A stretch of DNA of 64,000 nt, taken from assembly GCF_019042275.1 (NCBI RefSeq), contig NZ_JAHQCW010000019.1:40282-104281 (forward strand). The letters run 5' to 3'. Positions within the stretch are counted from its first letter, which is position 1. Every line of letters starts with the position of its first letter. A program made the translations under genes and the position numbers. This document shows positions 44,258 through 51,748 of the stretch, in pieces. Source of the stretch: Diplocloster agilis (GTDB lineage Bacteria; Bacillota; Clostridia; Lachnospirales; Lachnospiraceae). The notes beneath the pieces are model-generated. The model was not told the origin of the DNA, searched no databases, and worked only from the letters and a program-made list of their open reading frames with translations.

Positions 44258-44907
44258 TAAAACATGAATGCAAAATTGTCGGGATAAATCCGGTGTGGAT
44301 CACAGGACTGCTTACCGGTGTCTTTCTGGCCGTCTGTTCCGGCGGCGGGGATAATATCCATTGGGGCTATGTAGGGTTTGAAATCATCTTTCCCTTTTAT
44401 ACCGCGATTATCGTGGGGGAATGGTGCAGGGTCAGAACCGACCCGATGTTTGAAACCATCGCGGCGCAGGCAGAATCCCTGTTTACATGGATCGTGCGCA
44501 GGTATATCCTGCTGCTGGCCGGTATTCTTATATTTTCCATTGCCGGTATAGAAGGTGTCTCGGCGCTCAAACCGGGGATGGATGTGATGGATCTGCTGCT
44601 CACATACATGACGACCGCTTTTTTTCTGTCCAGCCTGTGTGTGGCGGTATCCATATGCACCAGCACTCCCCATATGGCTGTTATGGTGACGGGGATCGTC
44701 TGGCTGTTCTCCCTTATGGCAGTCAGTATGATAAGGTACAAACCGGTATCGTACTTCTATCTTTTCATCCGCTATGCAGGAGGCGATGATCCGATTTGGC
44801 GCGTGAACAAAACGATATTGGTCGTATTGGGCCTCTGCCTATGGGGGATTTCTTACACAGCTTGCCGCATCCGAATCTTTGCCACGGCTGATCCTGGTAA
44901 AGATTAA
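44254..44907 (+). CDS. second membrane subunit of the ABC exporter
   Basis: 217-aa protein with six likely helices and little else. Overlaps the preceding gene by ATGA, so translation is coupled. Not assignable by motif; the role as a transporter subunit rests on context. Confidence 0.7.
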   Translation: MIKHECKIVGINPVWITGLLTGVFLAVCSGGGDNIHWGYVGFEIIFPFYTAIIVGEWCRVRTDPMFETIAAQAESLFTWIVRRYILLLAGILIFSIAGIEGVSALKPGMDVMDLLLTYMTTAFFLSSLCVAVSICTSTPHMAVMVTGIVWLFSLMAVSMIRYKPVSYFYLFIRYAGGDDPIWRVNKTILVVLGLCLWGISYTACRIRIFATADPGKD

Positions 44908-44955
44908 CTCTGGGCCAGATGATCAGGCCAAAGCAGACAGACCAATCGCACAGCA

Positions 44956-45468
44956 TTACAACTGAATATCTACATGATACCGGTCATCAATCAGAATACA
45001 ATTACAATTGTACTTTTTACACATCTCCAAATAGAAGGAATTTTCCCTAAGTACAGAATCTTTCGTACAACAGGTATCGTCCAGCCGCTTTTCGATGACA
45101 TTCGCATATTTTTTTATATCAGCAAAATGGTTTTCAATATAGGATTCTGTCATTACAAGGCAATAAAACCTGATTTCATTCAAGTATTTGCTGCCAAAAT
45201 CCTCTTGCCAGTCAAAAGGAATATAGATCCCCTCCACAATAAGATTCTGATGATTCTCAAGAGCGGTCTTTATGATTTCACTGACAATTGGCCAGAGATA
45301 ATCTGTCAGTTTGGCACCATCTTCCGGGGTCAGTTTCGTTTTTCCGCTTCTTATCAACCCCATTTTTAATAAATCAATGGAGAAATAGGGATATCTGTAT
45401 TTCTCCATTAGTTTTTGTGCCAGCACAGTCTTCCCGGTATGCGAAGCTCCCGCAATTAATAGTATCAT
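44956..45468 (-). CDS. P-loop kinase-like protein, AT-rich
   Basis: 170-aa P-loop NTPase: Walker A GASHTGKT (7-14), then SIDLLKMGLIRSG and IVEGIYIP, as in small-molecule kinases and zeta-like enzymes. No specific family recognised. AAAGGAG precedes ATG 45468. Noticeably more AT-rich than its neighbours and on the opposite strand, suggesting recent acquisition. Confidence 0.65.
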   Translation of the reverse strand: MILLIAGASHTGKTVLAQKLMEKYRYPYFSIDLLKMGLIRSGKTKLTPEDGAKLTDYLWPIVSEIIKTALENHQNLIVEGIYIPFDWQEDFGSKYLNEIRFYCLVMTESYIENHFADIKKYANVIEKRLDDTCCTKDSVLRENSFYLEMCKKYNCNCILIDDRYHVDIQL

Positions 45469-45918
45469 TTGATATCTCCTTTAACTTCCTAATTTACCGA
45501 ATCGTTCTTATTTTAAAGTGTAGATTAGCGCACGCGCTCTGTCAACGCGCTATTTTTCTAATATGCTTTATCTCTAATAAAAATCCCTAATAAAAATCCC
45601 CAATAAAATTAGAACCGGATTCCACAAATAAAACTGAATAACCCGTGCCCTGCACACCACTCCATAATACAGGCCGGAAACCCAAAAATGAACAGTTGAC
45701 GGTGGTAATTAAAAACATGACAGAGTATAATAGAAGAAATACTACAGGGACAACTCCGGCCGGAAGATTCTGCCGTTTGAAGTACAAAAAAGGCCGCCTG
45801 CTATTTGAACTTGATTTTAAATGCTAAGATAAAAACACGAAGAGAAAACAACGAGCGCCGGGCCATAACCGCTCATGCGGAAGTATGAAAAACCGGGCAG
45901 CAGAAATGGAGGGTTCAC
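45469..45918. other. 450-bp intergenic region upstream of the HerA/C39/Hsp70 module
   Basis: No convincing gene; a 60-codon frame at 45645 lacks a Shine-Dalgarno and similarity. TATAAT at 45726 has no good -35, but ACAGTTGAC (45692-45700) resembles a LytTR-type half-site, with a weaker copy about 21 nt on (AAACATGAC, 45713-45721). This may be the start of the downstream operon. CCGC-TCAT-GCGG near 45870 could form a small stem. Confidence 0.3.
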
Positions 45919-46299
45919 ATGGGATACGAAGATCTTGAAGATTATGAAGACGAGGAATTAGAAGAATTAGAAAACAGTGAGGGATTGGCGAAAACAGAAA
46001 CAATAGAAGTGGATGGGGATCTGGCCGAGCTGGGAGATGCGCAAGCAGAGGAAAGCGAACTTGGCGGGACCAGGGAGATCAGCTTCGGCGCCCGCAGTAA
46101 GGAATCCATAGAGCGTAACTTAAGGGATGTCAGATCCGAATACAGCAACGCCCTGTCCAGTTATGAGCAGCTGAAAGAGGATGCGTCCAAAGGATGGATC
46201 GGTGTGGAGCCAAATATTAGTAAAAGAAAAGCCGAGATGGATTATTGCAAATCTAAAATAGCCGAGCTGGAGCGGGAACTGAGCCGGGCCGAAGATTAA
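45919..46299 (+). CDS. small acidic coiled-coil protein of unknown function
   Basis: 126 aa. Residues 1-50 are extremely acidic (MGYEDLEDYEDEELEELENS), followed by a predicted coiled coil (about 70-125; SYEQLKEDASKG, SKIAELERELSRAED). Good TGGAGGG site. Its N-terminus resembles that of the C39-like protein at 49753 (MG, acidic stretch, LENSxGL). First gene of the putative multi-gene module; no family recognised. Confidence 0.75.
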   Translation: MGYEDLEDYEDEELEELENSEGLAKTETIEVDGDLAELGDAQAEESELGGTREISFGARSKESIERNLRDVRSEYSNALSSYEQLKEDASKGWIGVEPNISKRKAEMDYCKSKIAELERELSRAED

Positions 46300-46333
46300 G
46301 AGACGAACGGATAAGAAAAAGGGGGAAGCGCTT

Positions 46334-49018
46334 ATGTCTGACAGAATCCGAGACGTGGGTTTCCGGGATCTGTTCCGGGGCCTTGATATGGCGGAGATCG
46401 AAACGCCGAATGAGATTAAAATACCGGATGAGGTGTTCAAACGCCTGTTGGAAGGCACGATGGAGCGAAGTTATCTGAACGGGGTCAGCCAGTTTGATTA
46501 TTTCGTGCCTGATGAGACGGAGCGCCACGGTGAGGTGGAATGGCTTCAGATCATCCGGCTTCCGGTGCATCCGGACAACATAGAAGACTATGACCTGATC
46601 AACCGGTGGCAGGGCGTGCTGTCCACACTGCATATCTGGGGATACCGGACGGTATTTTTACTCCAGAGGACCGGCGGCCGGACCAGCCTGTACCTGGGGG
46701 TCACGACCGCCACCCAGGGCGTGGGTTCCAAGGACGCGCTGGATCAGATGATGGAAGCGACGGCGGCCAACATGCCGGGCGTGGCAATGGAATGGGTAAG
46801 ACATGACCAGACGAAGGACGACCGTCATGAGAAGATCTACGATGTGCTGAACCATTATCATGCCATCGGCGCGGTGACCGGAATCCCTTCCTTTATCAGT
46901 GACGAGAGCAGAAGTGTACTGCAGACGCTGGATCAGCTGGCTTTTGGGGTGCGTAAGATCAATGGCCGGGAGCGGGATTACTCCCTTCTGGTGATCGCAG
47001 ACCCGATCCCTGACAATGAGATCAGCAGCATCATTAACCGGATGCGGGAGCTGGGCAGTGAGATTCACAAATATGTGTCCCGAAGCGTAACGGAAAATCA
47101 AGGCACCAGCAGCCAGAAGGATGTAGGAATGGGCGGAGCGGTTGGCGGAATCCTGTCCGGCCTGGGCACCGTGGCCGGGGCTTTGATCGGCAGCTGGCTT
47201 GGCGCTCCTTACCTGGGAAGTAATCTGGGCCGCGGGATCGGTGGGGCAGTGGGCGGAGCAGTCGGTATGAACAAGACCAAATCCGTATCCATTAATTTTT
47301 CCCGTTCGGTGACAACAGAATATCTGGACAAATTTGCCCAGTATGCCGAAGAAATTATGGAAAAACATATCGCCCGCCTGAAAGAAGGCCGGAACCTGGG
47401 CTACTGGAATGTGGGCACTTATGTGCTTGGAAGGACCAAGATGGATATCGCCACCGTGACCGGTATGCTGCGCTCCATCTATTCCGGCGACGAGACTTAT
47501 CTGGAGCCAATCCGCCTTCACGTCCTGCGGGAAGACAGCAATGCCGCGGAAATCGTCAAAGGCTTCCAGCTCATTTCCCTGGAAAATGAAAATATCGATA
47601 AGATGATCGACAATGAATATAAAAAGAAATACGAACAGGATCATATCTGGCATGTGTTCGGACGCCGGTATCAATACTTAAGTACGCCCATGAACACAAA
47701 GGAACTGGGGCTGACCACCTCCCTTCCCCGCAGAGATGTTCCGGGCCTGCGGTTTGTCAAGACGGCCGTCCGGTTTGCCAACAATCCTCCGGTGCTCAAT
47801 GAGGATTCCATTTCCATAGGTAAAGTGGTGGATATGGGAGTGGTGCAGAACAACGAATACCGGATCGATCCCAATTCCCTGGTCCGTCATGCCCTGGTTA
47901 CCGGGGGCACCGGTTCCGGGAAATCCACCACCTGCAAGGCGATTCTGAACGAAGTCGTATCCCGGGGGATTCCGGTTCTGATTATCGAACCGGCTAAGGA
48001 CGATTATGTGCGGTGGGCTATGGAATTAAAAGAAAAGAAGGGAATCCCTTTTCACATTTATATGCCGGGCGCGTCCTCTTTTAACGGGCAGCCTCTGGAA
48101 GAACTGGCGGTGAATCCTTTCGAACCGGCGGCGGTCAAAGGGGCCAAGGTTGACCTGATGGCCCGATGTGAGAATCTGGTCTCCCTTCTGGTGGCCAGCA
48201 TCCCAAGCATCGAGGACGTCCTGCCGGTGCTGATCGACGAGTTAGTCTATGCAAAGGCGGAGGATTTCTTCCAGGAGGATTTCCACTCCGGCGAGGCGGT
48301 GAAGCCATTCTTATATCCGAAAATGGAAGACCTGATTCCCATGGTGGACGATCTGGTGGAAGGATACGATCCAAGAAATTATAAGACGATCCGAAAATCC
48401 TTGATCACCCGGTTAAAATATCTGACCCGCGGAAACCGGGGCCGCCTGCTGAATGTGACGAAATCCACCGACTATGATGCGCTGTTCGGCCAGCCAACCG
48501 TCATCAATCTGAGCCGGATCGCCGGGAGCCGGGATAAGGCGCTTATCATGGCGCTGCTGATGTTAAGCCTCTACGAATACCGGATATCGGCTTACTCCTA
48601 CCAAGCGGACTACCGGAAGAGGGCACAGCAAAATGAGCTGCTGCACCTGACCATGATCGAGGAGGCCCATAACCTACTGATGAATCCTTCCGCAGTGACC
48701 AACGATTCCGGTAACCCCCAGCAGGTGGTCGCGGACCTGTTCAGTAATATGCTCTCTGAGATCCGGGGCTACGGGGAAGGCATCACCATTGTCGACCAGG
48801 TTCCTACACGGCTGATTCCGGATGTGATTAAGAATACCAATTATAAATTTGTGCACCGCCTGACCGCGCCGGATGACTGTGAGGTGATGGCCGCCTCCCT
48901 GGCGCTGCGGGAGGATCAAAAATCCATGATTCCGGCGCTGGAGATCGGGAACGCCATTGTCTACGGCGATAACGACGATGCGGCGGTTTGGGTGAAGATG
49001 AATAAACCTAAGGGGTGA
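46334..49018 (+). CDS. HerA/DUF87-like ATPase with internal glycine zipper
   Basis: 894-aa P-loop ATPase of the HerA-FtsK superfamily. Unknown N-terminal region (1-260); glycine-zipper segment (about 264-312; GGAVGGILSGLGTVAGALIG ... GGAVGGAVG) that could insert in a membrane; Walker A VTGGTGSGKST (Lys530); LIIEPAKDDY after it; Walker B LTMIEEAHN (Glu776/Glu777); and an arginine-rich C-terminal region (TIVDQVPTRLIPDVIKNTNYKFVHR) as in HerA ATPases. GGGGG site. Such ATPases pump DNA or protein; here no nuclease partner is encoded, and a protease and Hsp70s are instead. Confidence 0.85.
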   Translation: MSDRIRDVGFRDLFRGLDMAEIETPNEIKIPDEVFKRLLEGTMERSYLNGVSQFDYFVPDETERHGEVEWLQIIRLPVHPDNIEDYDLINRWQGVLSTLHIWGYRTVFLLQRTGGRTSLYLGVTTATQGVGSKDALDQMMEATAANMPGVAMEWVRHDQTKDDRHEKIYDVLNHYHAIGAVTGIPSFISDESRSVLQTLDQLAFGVRKINGRERDYSLLVIADPIPDNEISSIINRMRELGSEIHKYVSRSVTENQGTSSQKDVGMGGAVGGILSGLGTVAGALIGSWLGAPYLGSNLGRGIGGAVGGAVGMNKTKSVSINFSRSVTTEYLDKFAQYAEEIMEKHIARLKEGRNLGYWNVGTYVLGRTKMDIATVTGMLRSIYSGDETYLEPIRLHVLREDSNAAEIVKGFQLISLENENIDKMIDNEYKKKYEQDHIWHVFGRRYQYLSTPMNTKELGLTTSLPRRDVPGLRFVKTAVRFANNPPVLNEDSISIGKVVDMGVVQNNEYRIDPNSLVRHALVTGGTGSGKSTTCKAILNEVVSRGIPVLIIEPAKDDYVRWAMELKEKKGIPFHIYMPGASSFNGQPLEELAVNPFEPAAVKGAKVDLMARCENLVSLLVASIPSIEDVLPVLIDELVYAKAEDFFQEDFHSGEAVKPFLYPKMEDLIPMVDDLVEGYDPRNYKTIRKSLITRLKYLTRGNRGRLLNVTKSTDYDALFGQPTVINLSRIAGSRDKALIMALLMLSLYEYRISAYSYQADYRKRAQQNELLHLTMIEEAHNLLMNPSAVTNDSGNPQQVVADLFSNMLSEIRGYGEGITIVDQVPTRLIPDVIKNTNYKFVHRLTAPDDCEVMAASLALREDQKSMIPALEIGNAIVYGDNDDAAVWVKMNKPKG

Positions 49019-49049
49019 GAAGCAGCAAGTAGGGAAAGGGGGAAATCAT

Positions 49050-49736
49050 GTGAAACCATGGATGTATTTTGTGATAGCTGTTTTCGTGGTTATGGTTCTG
49101 CTGATCATTTACTATTTCATAAAGAAAAAGAAGAACGGCCGGATACCGGAGCAGGACTTTACATCAGAACAGGATTTGACGCCGGACCAGAACCGAATAC
49201 CAGCTCAGGATTTGACGTCAGACCAGAACCTAACGCCGGACCAGAACCTAACACCGGAGGACGAAGAGATCATCCGCGTACTGGCCGAAGGAATCAGCCA
49301 TCATAAGACTGAATTCACAGGCCTATATGAACTGATGTACCAGATCAGCCGGGGAAATACCAGGAACGCCTCCGGCACATTTGGGGAATGGTGCCTGAGA
49401 GTGGAAAATTTCGAGGAAGACTCTGCGTTTTCCAGGCTGTTTTCCGGCAGGTTCTCCGGTATGGAATCAGGTGAAGCGAAAGAACAGATACAAAATGCGA
49501 AACTGATTATTCAGGGTATCTTCGAAAGCGGAATCAAGCGGGAGGAGGCCCAAAGCCTGCAGGCGGACAAACGGACGGTATTTTCTTATGTAACTCTGGA
49601 TGATACGGCTGTTGTTCCCGGACAGCTCTATAAGATCTACCGGCCTTGCTGGAGTGATGGGGCCCTGATTTTGGAAAAAGGAATTCTACGCTTCCCGCAG
49701 CAGGACAGTAACGATACGGACAGCAGTAAAGAATAA
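49050..49736 (+). CDS. membrane-anchored protein with Q/D/P-rich repeat linker
   Basis: 228 aa from GTG 49050. One N-terminal transmembrane helix (about 4-24), a KKKK stop-transfer, a repetitive linker of TPDQNL-type hexads (about 30-68), then an alpha/beta domain of unknown family (about 70-215). GGGGG ribosome site. Between the ATPase and the protease genes, so probably a membrane component of the same system. Confidence 0.7.
   Translation: MKPWMYFVIAVFVVMVLLIIYYFIKKKKNGRIPEQDFTSEQDLTPDQNRIPAQDLTSDQNLTPDQNLTPEDEEIIRVLAEGISHHKTEFTGLYELMYQISRGNTRNASGTFGEWCLRVENFEEDSAFSRLFSGRFSGMESGEAKEQIQNAKLIIQGIFESGIKREEAQSLQADKRTVFSYVTLDDTAVVPGQLYKIYRPCWSDGALILEKGILRFPQQDSNDTDSSKE
49149..49262 (+). repeat. 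in-frame 18-bp repeats in the linker of the membrane protein
   Basis: Imperfect hexad-encoding units such as GACCAGAACCTAACGCCG repeat about six times, giving T(P/S)(D/E)QN/D-L in the protein. Confidence 0.6.
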
Positions 49737-49752
49737 AGCAAGGAGGTTCCAA

Positions 49753-50511
49753 ATGGGAATAGAAGAAATGGGAGATTTTGAAGAACTGGAAATCCAGGAC
49801 CGGCTGGAAGACATTTCGGAATTTGAACATTCTCTGGAAAACAGCCAGGGCCTGGAAAATTTGGATGAAACCCATATACGCCGGACGGAGAGGCTGGAGG
49901 AGGGGATTTACCGGGATACCATCGGCAGTTTCGGGATGCCGGCGGAGATGGACAGCCTGGAAAATGAGCTGATCTCAGGGGAGCCGCTGGAGGATATGGA
50001 GCACTGGCATATGCAGGAAGGAGATATGTCTTGTGCGGTGGTCTGCCAGGAATTCGTGGCGGAGGAGCTTTTGGATACCGAACTGAATGAACAGGATCTG
50101 GTGGAATTCGCCGTCTCGAAAGGGTGGTTTGATCCGGAAACGGGCACTACCCTTGAGGATACCGGAAATATTCTGGAATATCTGGGCCTGGAGGTAGCGC
50201 AAAACGAGCACGGAAGTATAGAGGATATCGAAAGAACCCTGGAAGAAGGCGGCAAGGTCATTGCGGGTGTGAATAATATATCCCTTCTGACTCCTGATTC
50301 CATGGAAAGTATCTTTTATCCGTCCCTTACTGCGAATCATGCGGTGGAAGTGATCGGCATCGATAGAACGGACCCGTCGAATGTGAAGGTTATCCTGAAC
50401 GATCCGGGGCTTCCGGGCGGCCGGGGGATCACCTATGACCTGGAGGAATTCCAAACGGCATGGAACACAAGCGGCGGCTTTATGGTAAGCGCCTATCGGT
50501 CTGATAAATGA
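49753..50511 (+). CDS. C39-like papain-fold cysteine protease
   Basis: 252 aa. Residues 1-80 are acidic (MGIEEMGDFEELEIQDRLED; LENSQGL) and resemble the start of the 45919 product. The catalytic domain has Gln88 (oxyanion) and Cys94 in MQEGDMSCAVVC, His196 in TANHAVEVIGID, and Asp217 in VILNDPG, the order and spacing of C39/papain-like peptidases. No ABC transporter domain is fused, unlike bacteriocin exporters. AAGGAGG site. A natural substrate could be the partner protein with the shared acidic leader (inference). Confidence 0.8.
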   Translation: MGIEEMGDFEELEIQDRLEDISEFEHSLENSQGLENLDETHIRRTERLEEGIYRDTIGSFGMPAEMDSLENELISGEPLEDMEHWHMQEGDMSCAVVCQEFVAEELLDTELNEQDLVEFAVSKGWFDPETGTTLEDTGNILEYLGLEVAQNEHGSIEDIERTLEEGGKVIAGVNNISLLTPDSMESIFYPSLTANHAVEVIGIDRTDPSNVKVILNDPGLPGGRGITYDLEEFQTAWNTSGGFMVSAYRSDK

Positions 50512-50528
50512 GAGGAGGAGATCCCGGA

Positions 50529-51008
50529 ATGAAAGAATATATAAAACAAGTACAGGAAAAACAAGCGGTGCGGAGTATGATCCCCATGAATTTCCAGATG
50601 GGATTCCCGGTACTGAATCAAAAGGGCCAGGAACTTCTGGCGATATTTCCCTACTACCGCACGAAGGTGGAAGGCAGTCAGATACACATGAGTATACCCA
50701 GATTCCAGGCTGTGGTGACTTATCCGTCCGGCCGCCTGGTGCGGGTGGAAGATATGAAATACAACAGCAGGTATCAGGAGGTCGATTTTTCGGCATATCC
50801 GGGTGTCTTCAGCCGGGGAACGGGAGAACATGCGGCGGCTTACCGCGAGGCGGTGGAGCGGTACCTGGACCGTGTCGGAGCGCTGCTTAAGCAGCGGTCG
50901 GACCAAGCAGAGATATCAGCGGAGCAGATCGGACTGATGCAGGAGGAGCTGTTTCAGATCATAGAACCATTTTACACGGAATATTACAGAAAACTGTTGG
51001 AGGAGTGA
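50529..51008 (+). CDS. conserved-looking protein of unknown function
   Basis: 159 aa, no signal peptide or membrane helix. N-terminal helix, a beta-rich centre (FPVLNQKGQELLAIFPYY; MSIPRFQAVVTYPSGRLVRVEDM) and a helical C-terminus (residues about 105-158). ATG 50529 follows GAGGAGGAG. No family recognised. Tightly spaced between the protease and the LytTR gene, hence probably part of the module. Confidence 0.7.
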   Translation: MKEYIKQVQEKQAVRSMIPMNFQMGFPVLNQKGQELLAIFPYYRTKVEGSQIHMSIPRFQAVVTYPSGRLVRVEDMKYNSRYQEVDFSAYPGVFSRGTGEHAAAYREAVERYLDRVGALLKQRSDQAEISAEQIGLMQEELFQIIEPFYTEYYRKLLEE

Positions 51009-51013
51009 GGCGG

Positions 51014-51727
51014 ATGAAGCCTGTTGTGCAGCTGGCAGTAATCGATACGGACCGGAAAAATATCGGATGTATCAGAAAACTGCTGACAGATACGGCGGTG
51101 AGGTATGATGTGGATATGCAGGTGGACTGGATCACGGATCTGCGAAAGACCGGCCGGCTCTTTGAGGCGTCCGACACACTGCAGCTGGTATTGATCAATC
51201 TGGGCCTGGGGCGGATCGCCGGAACGCTGGCAAAAGAGTTGTACCAGAAGAGCCGCTGCTATGTGATGTATTATGCTCAGGAAAAACTGGATCTGGAGCC
51301 CTATCTTATGGCCCGGCCGATCGCCTTTCACGCGGACTTGACGGATCATGCCTTATTTATCGGCAAGGTACTGGCGCTGTGTACCATGATCCTCCAGGAT
51401 AAAAACCTGTTTATCCGAAACGCCAAAAGCAGCACCATACTGGTCCGGTACCGGAACATCCGGTATTTCGAGAGCAATTATAAAAATGTAACCCTCTATA
51501 CCAGCCAGGGCCGCAGCTATACATTCCGTGGGCGGCTGGACGAGATCAGCCGGCAGGTTCCGGCATCGGTCTTTCTGAGAGTACACCAGAGCTATCTGGT
51601 AAATCTGTCCTATGTGGAGCGGGTGGATAAAAGCAGGAAAAGCCTCCTGCTCAACAGCGGCGAGGAATTGCAGATCAGCAAGCCGTATTATGAAGGGGTG
51701 ATCGGAAGGTTACTGGGCGATCAGTAA
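51014..51727 (+). CDS. LytTR-domain regulator with degenerate receiver
   Basis: 237-aa DNA-binding protein. Residues about 4-120 look like a receiver domain, but the position expected for phospho-Asp is Asn62 (VLINLGLG), so classical phosphorylation is unlikely. Residues about 130-235 are a LytTR domain (YRNIRYFESNYKNVTLYT; RVHQSYLVNLSYV). ATG 51014 is 10 nt after GGAGG. No histidine kinase is nearby. Likely regulates this module, possibly through the half-sites at 45692-45721. Confidence 0.82.
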   Translation: MKPVVQLAVIDTDRKNIGCIRKLLTDTAVRYDVDMQVDWITDLRKTGRLFEASDTLQLVLINLGLGRIAGTLAKELYQKSRCYVMYYAQEKLDLEPYLMARPIAFHADLTDHALFIGKVLALCTMILQDKNLFIRNAKSSTILVRYRNIRYFESNYKNVTLYTSQGRSYTFRGRLDEISRQVPASVFLRVHQSYLVNLSYVERVDKSRKSLLLNSGEELQISKPYYEGVIGRLLGDQ

Positions 51728-51748
51728 AGTGACTGTGTGGAGGATAGG

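Noticed and set aside
45645..45827. 60-codon ORF upstream of the acidic coiled-coil gene
   Set aside because: No Shine-Dalgarno and no recognisable protein features.
46334..49018. Conjugation or T4SS ATPase (VirB4/VirD4)
   Set aside because: DUF87/HerA-like motifs fit better and no relaxase, pilin or other conjugation gene is nearby.
49753..50511. Bacteriocin-processing ABC exporter
   Set aside because: Only the C39-like protease part is present; there is no fused or adjacent transmembrane/ATPase exporter and no double-glycine precursor was seen.
51721..51742. Hairpin-GGAGG module before the LRR-Hsp70 gene
   Set aside because: CAGT-AAAGTG-ACTG gives only four pairs; too weak to count with the others.
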